This document shows, piece by piece, positions 26,454 through 34,512 of a stretch of 34,512 nucleotides of DNA. This stretch comes from Bacteroidales bacterium. Lineage in GTDB: Bacteria > Bacteroidota > Bacteroidia > Bacteroidales > F082. Positions within the stretch are counted from its first letter, which is position 1, and every line of letters begins with the position of its first letter. The translations under genes were made by a program, and so were the position numbers. Below the pieces are notes generated by a model. It did not search any database and had not been told where the DNA came from. It worked only from the letters and a program-made list of their open reading frames with translations. The DNA is taken from NCBI GenBank assembly GCA_018400955.1, contig JAGYLH010000035.1:1-34512 (forward strand), read 5' to 3'.

Positions 26454-27068
26454 TCATCCATCGAGCCGCTCAAAACGATAGCCTTCTTTTGTGTAATGCG
26501 ACAAGACCTGAGGCAGGGTTTTTAAAAGGTTGGGTGCTGCTTTTTCGCTGTCGTGAAACACAATAATGGCACCATCTGTGGTGTGGCGCATTACGTAGTC
26601 GAGGCATTGTTCGGCATTGGTTTCGCGGTCATAGTCATAGCTTAGCACCGACCACATCACAATAGTGTACTCTTTTTTCAGTGTTTGAATTTGGAAGGGG
26701 GTAATGCGTCCGTAAGATGGCCTGAAATAGACGGAATCAACTACTTCGCGGCATTTATTTGTGTTGTCATAATATTCCTTTAGTGGTGTTTTCCAACCAT
26801 TGAGGTGGTTGTAAGTGTGGTTTCCGGTAAGGTGCCCTGCATCCAGAATTTGTTGATAGGTTTTTGGGTTTCTGGCAACGTTTTCGCCCACGCAAAAAAA
26901 AGTTGCACGGGCATTGTATTTAGCGAGTAAATCAAGCACCTGAGGGGTGATTTCGGGATGGGGGCCGTCATCAAAAGTAAGGTACAACTGTTTGTTGCCC
27001 TGTGGCATTGACCACAAAAGAGAAGGATAAAACATCCTCAAAAAAATAGGTACCGATGCCGTTTTCAT
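26454..27068 (-). CDS. Polysaccharide deacetylase (NodB homology domain)
   Basis: 204 residues, nearly all catalytic domain. Motif 1 is TFDDGP (D33, D34), motif 2 is NHTYNH (H84, H88, metal ligands), motif 3 is RPSYGR, motif 4 lies around MWSVLSYDYD, and motif 5 is VFHDS (H172). All catalytic residues are present, so it should remove N- or O-acetyl groups from a glycan such as peptidoglycan or an exopolysaccharide. No signal peptide is evident; the hydrophobic N-terminus FLRMFYPSLLW is typical of the short Bacteroidota members. Divergent from gpmA with only 74 bases between the start codons. Confidence 0.92.
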   Translation of the reverse strand: MKTASVPIFLRMFYPSLLWSMPQGNKQLYLTFDDGPHPEITPQVLDLLAKYNARATFFCVGENVARNPKTYQQILDAGHLTGNHTYNHLNGWKTPLKEYYDNTNKCREVVDSVYFRPSYGRITPFQIQTLKKEYTIVMWSVLSYDYDRETNAEQCLDYVMRHTTDGAIIVFHDSEKAAPNLLKTLPQVLSHYTKEGYRFERLDG

Positions 27069-27072
27069 AGTA

Positions 27073-27080
27073 CAAAATTA
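27073..27080 (-). promoter_or_regulatory. -7 box of the polysaccharide deacetylase gene
   Basis: On the minus strand TAatTTTG (27080-27073) ends only 4 bases before the ATG at 27068. If used, the transcript would be nearly or fully leaderless. Confidence 0.45.
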
Positions 27081-27115
27081 CACCCATCTAACAAGATAGA
27101 CAGCAATAAAAGTAG

Positions 27116-27123
27116 TATTTTTG
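27116..27123 (+). promoter_or_regulatory. -7 box of gpmA
   Basis: TAttTTTG at 27116-27123, 19 bases before the gpmA ATG. Divergent from the deacetylase promoter. Confidence 0.55.
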
Positions 27124-27142
27124 TGCAAAATCATTTTAGAAT

Positions 27143-27889
27143 ATGAAAAAACTTGTATTGCTGCGTCACGGACAAAGCACTTGGAACAAAGAGAACCGTT
27201 TTACCGGATGGACTGATGTGCCACTTTCGGAACAAGGCGTTGAAGAGGCCCGCAAGGCCGGTAAACTGCTTAAGAAAGAAGGTTTTAAGTTTAAATTGGC
27301 TTACACCTCCTATCTTACAAGGGCTATCAAAACACTTTGGCTTGCGCTGGAAGAAATGGATTTGATGTGGATACCAGAAGAGAAAAGCTGGCGTCTTAAC
27401 GAAAAGCATTATGGTGAATTGCAGGGATTGAACAAGGCCGAAACAGCCGATAAATATGGTGATGAGCAAGTATTGCTCTGGCGACGCAGTTTTGATGTGC
27501 CTCCAAAACAAATGACGGCTGATGATGAGCGCAGCCCTAAAATTGACCCGCGCTATGCCGCTGTTGATGAGAAAGACCTGCCCCTGACCGAATCCCTGAA
27601 AGATGTTATTGACCGCATGATTCCTTATTGGGAAAGCGACATCAAGCCCAGCCTGAAAGCCCTTGATGAGGTGGTTGTTGCAGCACATGGTAACAGCTTG
27701 CGTGCCTTGGTTATGCACCTGAAAAATATGGGCCGCGAAGAAATCCTCGAATTCAATATTCCCACAGGTATTCCCTATGTGTTCGAATTTGACGAAGAAA
27801 TGAACCTGATCAAGGATTATTTTATTGGCGATCCTGATGAGATAAAAAAACTGATGGACCAGGTGGCCAACCAGGCAAAGAAAAAGTAA
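27143..27889 (+). CDS. gpmA: 2,3-bisphosphoglycerate-dependent phosphoglycerate mutase
   Basis: 248 residues, the typical dPGM length. It interconverts 3- and 2-phosphoglycerate in glycolysis. [19 protein letters not shown] contains the phosphohistidine H9 (RHG) and substrate contacts, [14 protein letters not shown] carries the acid/base Glu, and [14 protein letters not shown] holds the second catalytic His. The next gene, a phosphatase, starts 48 bases later, so they may be co-transcribed. Confidence 0.96.
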   Translation: MKKLVLLRHGQSTWNKENRFTGWTDVPLSEQGVEEARKAGKLLKKEGFKFKLAYTSYLTRAIKTLWLALEEMDLMWIPEEKSWRLNEKHYGELQGLNKAETADKYGDEQVLLWRRSFDVPPKQMTADDERSPKIDPRYAAVDEKDLPLTESLKDVIDRMIPYWESDIKPSLKALDEVVVAAHGNSLRALVMHLKNMGREEILEFNIPTGIPYVFEFDEEMNLIKDYFIGDPDEIKKLMDQVANQAKKK

Positions 27890-27937
27890 GTCGTTCGATT
27901 ATTCGTACCATATTTTCACCATCCAGCCACAAACAAC

Positions 27938-28654
27938 ATGAATAAACGATGGGTAATCCCCGACATCCACGGATGTAGCAAAACTTTGAAAGCTCTGGTT
28001 GAGCAATATATAAAACCTACCAAGTTTGACCATCTTTATTTTTTGGGGGATTATATCGACCGGGGACCTGACAGCAAAGGGGTTCTGGATTATATCATGA
28101 AGTTGCAACAAGATGAATACAATATTCACCTCCTGATGGGCAACCACGAAGAGTATTGCGTCAAGGCATGGGACGACGATAAAAATAAGAAGCGTTTTCT
28201 GGGCATGAAATTCAAAGCTAAGATTCAGGGCGTTTGGGAGCTGCATGGTGGTAAGGAAACAATGGCAAGTTTCGATGTTGAATTTGCCTCAGACATTCCG
28301 GAACAGTATATCAATTGGATGCGCGACCTGAAGCATTATATTGAACTGGAGGATTATATCCTTGTGCATGCCGGCCTAAACTTCAAAATTGATGACCCGC
28401 TTGAGGATAAATTTGCCATGTTGTGGACCAAGGAATTTGTTGTGGAACCAAAAAAAATTCGCAATAAAATGTTGGTACATGGCCACACACCCGTTGACCT
28501 GGAGTTTATGCACCACATAATCAACTCAAGTGGTTATCACTTTATCGACCTGGATAATGGCGTATATATGGAAAACCGGGCTGGTTATGGCAATTTAGTG
28601 GCTCTCGAGCTCAGCACACGGGAATATGTAGTGCAGACAAATATTGATTTTTAG
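27938..28654 (+). CDS. PPP-family metallophosphoesterase (serine/threonine phosphatase-like)
   Basis: 238 residues, soluble. The metal-binding motifs are in order: PDIHG (D9, H11), GDYIDRGPDSKG, MGNHEEY, ILVHAGLNF and VHGHTP. This is the PPP arrangement shared by bacterial Ser/Thr protein phosphatases, PrpA/PrpB and ApaH. The family could act on phosphoproteins or on dinucleoside polyphosphates; sequence alone does not decide. It sits 48 bases downstream of gpmA. Confidence 0.88.
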   Translation: MNKRWVIPDIHGCSKTLKALVEQYIKPTKFDHLYFLGDYIDRGPDSKGVLDYIMKLQQDEYNIHLLMGNHEEYCVKAWDDDKNKKRFLGMKFKAKIQGVWELHGGKETMASFDVEFASDIPEQYINWMRDLKHYIELEDYILVHAGLNFKIDDPLEDKFAMLWTKEFVVEPKKIRNKMLVHGHTPVDLEFMHHIINSSGYHFIDLDNGVYMENRAGYGNLVALELSTREYVVQTNIDF

Positions 28655-28790
28655 GCCACTGGACTGCAAGTTTTTTGGGCACAAAACGAATCCTGTGCGA
28701 TTTATCAAACATAAGTAAATAATTTCTACTCTTTCTGACTTACAAAAGGATTAGTACAGTAGTTTACATCCTCCCAACAGATGCGAATGC

Positions 28791-30944
<2,154 letters not shown>

Positions 30945-31020
30945 ATCTCATTCATTTATTTCATTTTTTCAATCGCTGAATCACGGTTTGCCAAACTTGC
31001 TGAATAGTGCCTGAGGCCAA

Positions 31021-32664
31021 CTATAAAATACCCATTTTTTTCTGAAATCCCTTTAAGGTTTCAAGCACATTCGAACACTATGGATAAAATATTCCATTCC
31101 TTCGGCTTTCAGTTGCTCAATAATCTCAGTGGGATAGCCTGCCAGCACAACGATATGGTCATTTTGAGGGCTTTAAAAATCGCCAGTGCATTATCAGCAT
31201 ATTCCTCGTCGGAGCTGCAAATCACTACAATTTCCAGTTTTGGCTTCACGACAGGCATCAATACCCTTTTCGATGGTTCAAATCCGGCATTGTCAACAGT
31301 TTCAAATCCTGCACAAACGCGCGGTTGGTGGCAAAACCAGCCCTGGCCTTGCGCATAATGGATTGCCGAATGTAAACATCCATGTAACGGGGCGTTTTCC
31401 CGTTTGGCTGTGCCACCAGTCGGTTTGTATCGCAACAGCTCGAAAGCTTGTGCACCTCGGTAATTTTGATGGTTTCGATAAGGGCAGCTTCTTGTATTAT
31501 TGTCGTCCCACGGCCTCAAAAACGCGGGCATCTATTGGATGCTTTTGTTTCATGGCACATTGGGATATTGATTGGTCCCCAGGATAATTTTCCTTACGCG
31601 TGGCTATGTTCATATCACGCTTGGCGGCACTTTGCTCCAGCATTGTCTGGATATGGCCATTCTTAAGATTGGCTACAAATCCACCTTTTTCATCCAGTTC
31701 GAGGAAGAGTTTCAGGCTTCTTCAGCAAGCTGATTCCGTTAATTTCTCAACATAGCCAAGGCCAGCAGCAGGATCTGCAACCTTGTCAAAATACGATTCT
31801 TCCTTGATAACCAATTGCTGGTTGCGTGCAATGCCTTTCAGAGAAAACAGTTGGTTCTTCAAAGTAGCGTTAAGGTAACACACTGAAAGAATCGACACCG
31901 CCCAAAATGGCCGACATACTACCGGTGGTGGTTCGAAGCAAATTCACATGGGGTCGTACAGGCTGAGGGTTCCAGCTGGCATTGGTAGCATGGATAAACA
32001 TGCGGCCCGTTCATGACATCAAACAGCCCATAGGCATTTGCTATTTTTGCCCAAACAGTCTGTAGGCCCGCAAGCTTGGCAATTTCCATAAAATGGTGGA
32101 ACCAACTGCCAGGTTGAATTTTATGCGTGGTGCTACCTGCCGATCAGCATATCCTTGTCGGTAAGGCGGGTGAGGTATTCGCTGCCCATCGAAGGCGAGG
32201 GCCATTTCCGCCGCAAATGGTGGCGCCGGCATTGGTAAAGATGATTTCGGCTATATCAGCCCTGACATTTTTGAGGAGCAATTCAGAGCTCTTCAATGGT
32301 GTGGCGCTTTTTTGTGGGTCAAGTTCAAATCTAACGAATCAACACCTTTCATTAAAGAGATGTCCAGGGCTTTTCGTTGGCAGCCTTGATGTTGCTCACT
32401 TTGATATTCTGCCTTTTGAGCCACTCATTTCTTGCGGGTTTTGTTTCCCCTTACAAATGGAAATTTTCCTGGAAAAGCTTTCAGCCAGTTGATGGATTGA
32501 GGTCCTCGCTGCGATAGTATGGCTTTACCTTGATATTGTCGTCTGTTTTCCAGACTGATTTTTTTTCGTAATCAGCCCCTTTAAGGTCTTTGAGTATTTG
32601 CTCATCCCACTTTGGGGTGAAACAGCCTCAAAATCACTGAATAGTTTTTTGTCGTCTTATCCAT
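31021..32664 (-). pseudogene. mutA: Methylmalonyl-CoA mutase small subunit, heavily frameshifted by probable sequencing errors
   Basis: The gene can be read in pieces from the ATG at 32664 (MDKTTK, then FSDFEAVSPQ, KWDEQILKDLKGADYEKKSV, WKTDDNIKVKPYYRSEDL) through AAEMALAF and QVAPRIKFNLAVGS (near 32110) to LEIVVICSSDEEYADNALAIF (near 31190), VVLAGYPTEIIEQLK and SNVLETLKGFQKKMGIL with the stop at 31021. This order and content match the catalytically inactive partner of MutB. The 1644-base span is about a tenth shorter than expected for a subunit of about 620 residues, in line with many missed bases. One example: an A lost between CCCCAA and GTGGG breaks PQ/KWDE. Read as is it would not make protein, but the residues are too well kept for old decay. 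Confidence 0.88.
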
Positions 32665-32717
32665 AGCCTGCTAATTGTGAATATTTTGTTAATCAGATAT
32701 TTAAATCTAATTTTCTG

Positions 32718-32725
32718 CAAAATTA
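32718..32725 (-). promoter_or_regulatory. -7 box of mutA-mutB
   Basis: On the minus strand TAatTTTG (32725-32718), 53 bases before the mutA ATG. A TTTG at 32752-32749 could be the -33 element, with a slightly long 23-base spacer. Confidence 0.5.
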
Positions 32726-32820
32726 ATACAATTTGGCCGATTGGGTGTCAAACCTGTCTAAATTATTGTGAAAAAATTAACAGAGAAATGGATGGTTGAA
32801 TAATGATACCTGTTCTTTCG

Positions 32821-33060
32821 CCGGTGCTTTCGGCTTCGCTCAGCCACCTACTATTATAGGCTCTCATCGAACTTCTATACTCGAAGGTGGCTGAGCGTAG
32901 TCGAAGCCCCGACTTGCAACGATATGACCTTTTTTTCCGGTGCTTTCTACTCTCAATCACCTGGATTTCTGCCACTCCACGAAATTCTATACTCGAAGGT
33001 GGCTGAGCGTAGTCGAAGCCCCGACTTACAACAATATTGCCTTTCATTCCGGTGCTTTCG
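32821..33060. repeat. Degenerate ~113-bp direct repeats with REP-like inverted arms
   Basis: CCGGTGCTTTC recurs at 32821, 32937 and 33050, and TTCTATACTCGAAGGTGGCT recurs at 32873 and 32985, each continuing through GAGCGTAGTCGAAGCCCCG. Within the first unit GGCTTCGCTCAGCCACC (32832-32848) is the inverted copy of 32886-32908, which has a 6-base insert, so it can fold into a long hairpin. No gene here. Such GGTGGCTGAGCG...GTCGAAG sequences are common intergenic repeats in Bacteroidota. Confidence 0.8.
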
Positions 33061-33125
33061 GCTCAGTCACCTGGATGCAGGCCCCTCCATGAGCTTCCAA
33101 AAAAAAATATCAAAAATTCCCGTAG

Positions 33126-33159
33126 AAAACTAAAAAACTAAAATAGTTTTGTAGTTTTG
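33126..33159 (+). promoter_or_regulatory. Symmetric double operator overlapping the -7 box of the TetR gene
   Basis: Half-sites AAAACTA at 33126-33132 and 33134-33140 face their exact reverse complements TAGTTTT at 33144-33150 and 33152-33158. Both pairs share the same centre (33142), so two nested palindromes are concentric. The last half-site is part of the -7 box TAgtTTTG (33152-33159), which lies 19 bases before the TetR ATG. Bound repressor would block this promoter, so autoregulation of the regulator and efflux genes is likely. Confidence 0.75.
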
Positions 33160-33178
33160 CAGTTCAAAATTTGGCAAT

Positions 33179-33796
33179 ATGGAAACACGCGACAAAGTCC
33201 TTAAGCACAGCAGCCAGTTGTTTAGTTCCTTAGGAGTAAAAAATGTAACAATGGATTTACTTGCAACAGATATGGGCATTAGCAAACGAACCATTTACGA
33301 GCACTTTAAGGATAAGGAGGAATTGGTCATTGAAAGCATACTGCATATGATGCGTGAAACCAATAAAGAAAACATTCAGGTGATTGCTGAGTCGGCAAAT
33401 GTTGTGGAAGCGCTTTTTTTAATCATGCGACGGCAGGAAGAGCGCCGCAAACATATACCAAAAGTTTTTCAGGAGGATTTGAAGAAATATTTTCCTTTGG
33501 CCAAGGCACGTACAATCAATGACAAGGATGGCTCACGTTTGATATCGGCCCCGCTCAATCTGCTACGCAAGGGGGTTGACCAGGGCATTTTCAGAAAGGA
33601 TTTGCAAATTGATCTTGTTGACAGTTACCTCTTCGAAATGATTTCCATACTGCACAGCAGCCCGTTGATCCATATGTTGAACCCTGAGCCAGTTGCAGTG
33701 TTTAAAAGCATCGTATTGCCTTACTTCAGGGGATTGTGCACACAAAAGGGGCTTGATTTGATGCATACTTATTTTGATGACAATAATCCATTCTAA
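33179..33796 (+). CDS. TetR/AcrR family transcriptional regulator
   Basis: 205 residues. The N-terminal HTH is VTMDLLATDMGISKRTIYEHFKDKEELV (about residues 23-50; TIYEHF is the recognition-helix signature). The C-terminal ~150 residues are helical and diverged, forming the ligand-binding and dimer region. The ATG at 33179 follows the operator/-7 box. The TolC-type gene begins 3 bases after the stop, so the regulator heads an efflux operon and probably represses it until a toxic ligand binds. Ligand unknown. Confidence 0.93.
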   Translation: METRDKVLKHSSQLFSSLGVKNVTMDLLATDMGISKRTIYEHFKDKEELVIESILHMMRETNKENIQVIAESANVVEALFLIMRRQEERRKHIPKVFQEDLKKYFPLAKARTINDKDGSRLISAPLNLLRKGVDQGIFRKDLQIDLVDSYLFEMISILHSSPLIHMLNPEPVAVFKSIVLPYFRGLCTQKGLDLMHTYFDDNNPF

Positions 33797-33799
33797 ATA

Positions 33800-34512
33800 A
33801 TGATTAAAACAATGAAGATTAAAATTTTAGCTGTATTGATATTGTTGCTTTCAGGCAGTAATAGTATCAATGCACAACAAAAACTCACCCTCGATTTGCA
33901 GGGCGCACGCGATCATGCCTTACAGCACAACCGCATGCTGATCAATGCCGATTACGCTATGGACAAATCGCAACTGGCCGTGCGCGAAGCCATTGCCAAT
34001 GGGTTGCCGCAGATAAATGCCTCCATGGATTATTCCAATGCTTTGGGGGCCAAAATATCCATCCGGTTCAACGAAAATATGCCGCCCAGCGAAATCGATA
34101 TCAAACCGCAAAGTAACCTCTATCTCAATGTAGGCCAGTTGCTTTTCAGCGGTAACTATATTGTTGGGGTGCAAATTGCCAGGCTTTCGCAGGATTTGAA
34201 CAGGTTGAACTACCAAAAAACGGAACTGGAAGTTATTGCACAGGTATCAGAGGCATACTATCTGGCACTGATTTCGGGGCAGTTGAATCAATTGCTACAG
34301 CAAAACCTCGAAAATCTTGAAGAACTGTATGGCAAAACCACCGCTTTGGTAGATGTGGGCATCATTGAGCAAACCGACCTCGACCAGCTATGGGTGCAAT
34401 TGAACAGTCTCCAAAATGCACTGGCTTCTTCCGAAAGGCAGCTTGAAATGGCTTATAACTTACTCCGCCTTCAATTGGGCGAGGGGGTTGATACCGAAAT
34501 AGAACTCACGCA
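33800..34512 (+). CDS. TolC-family outer-membrane efflux protein (5' part; 3' end outside window)
   Basis: Open from the ATG at 33800 (an alternative ATG at 33812 keeps the same signal peptide) to the window edge, 237 codons. The signal peptide ends NSINAQ. The mature start KLTLDLQGARDHALQHNRML and INADYAMDKSQLAVREAIANGLPQI is the typical first helical/outer-membrane-efflux-protein repeat, followed by a beta-strand section (NLYLNVGQLLFSG) and long heptad helices (VSEAYYLALISGQL, TDLDQLWVQLNSLQNAL). It would form the trimeric exit duct of an RND or MFS-type efflux pump; the adaptor and pump are expected downstream of the window. Confidence 0.92.
   Translation, partial: MIKTMKIKILAVLILLLSGSNSINAQQKLTLDLQGARDHALQHNRMLINADYAMDKSQLAVREAIANGLPQINASMDYSNALGAKISIRFNENMPPSEIDIKPQSNLYLNVGQLLFSGNYIVGVQIARLSQDLNRLNYQKTELEVIAQVSEAYYLALISGQLNQLLQQNLENLEELYGKTTALVDVGIIEQTDLDQLWVQLNSLQNALASSERQLEMAYNLLRLQLGEGVDTEIELT

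Noticed and set aside
31273-31290. GGTTCAAATCC, which resembles a tRNA T-loop
   Set aside because: It lies within mutA-derived sequence and no acceptor or anticodon stems can be built around it.
31080-31666. Plus-strand ORFs opposite mutA
   Set aside because: They translate to unrelated sequence, while the minus strand carries ordered mutA motifs in shifting frames.

Overview
The window looks like a contig from a member of the Bacteroidota (Bacteroidia), probably an anaerobe or fermenter. The evidence is a type IX secretion (T9SS) C-terminal sorting domain, an Omp28-like protein, a LruC-domain lipoprotein, the phosphate butyryltransferase/butyrate kinase pair, promoters of the Bacteroidota type (TAnnTTTG at -7), and start codons without Shine-Dalgarno sequences. 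No tRNA, rRNA or CRISPR array was recognised.

Layout. 1-1257 (minus): 5' part of a secreted parallel beta-helix protein that runs off the left edge. 1794-3782: a membrane TPR/helix-turn-helix sensor protein and a receiver-only response regulator, closed by a terminator. About 4210-5825: a GC-rich block of tightly overlapping small phage-type ORFs with GGAGG ribosome binding sites, alien to everything around it. About 5826-9731 (minus): leucine-catabolism operon liuB-liuC-liuD, with liuD cut off by the alien block. 9910-12384: an endonuclease/exonuclease/phosphatase-fold protein and an M64-type metallopeptidase. 12504-14537: ptb-buk. 14714-20729: Omp28-like T9SS cargo, lysS, an outer-membrane/SPOR protein and tyrS. 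20781-22327: a frameshifted FAD oxidoreductase. 22.4-23.8 kb: nested intergenic repeats. 23920-26022: LruC lipoprotein. 26454-28654: polysaccharide deacetylase, gpmA and a PPP-family phosphatase. 28791-32664 (minus): mutA-mutB (methylmalonyl-CoA mutase), mutA badly frameshifted. 33179-34512: a TetR regulator with a striking symmetric operator, followed by the start of a TolC-type efflux gene.

Metabolic theme: leucine breakdown (methylcrotonyl-CoA carboxylase, methylglutaconyl-CoA hydratase), methylmalonyl-CoA/propionate interconversion, and acyl-CoA to acyl-phosphate to acid plus ATP (Ptb-Buk). Together this suggests branched-chain and short-chain acyl-CoA fermentation; the link between the loci is inference.

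Quality caveat: several stretches (about 5.8-6.8, 21.6-22.3, 23.05-23.45 and 31.0-32.7 kb) carry dense small deletions, often in homopolymers, while the conserved protein sequence stays readable across frames. I read these as uncorrected long-read errors or low-coverage joins rather than biological decay. The alien block breaks a gene at each of its edges, which fits a chimeric assembly join better than a clean integration. I found no convincing new biological system; the best biological signal is the double-palindrome operator at 33126-33158.
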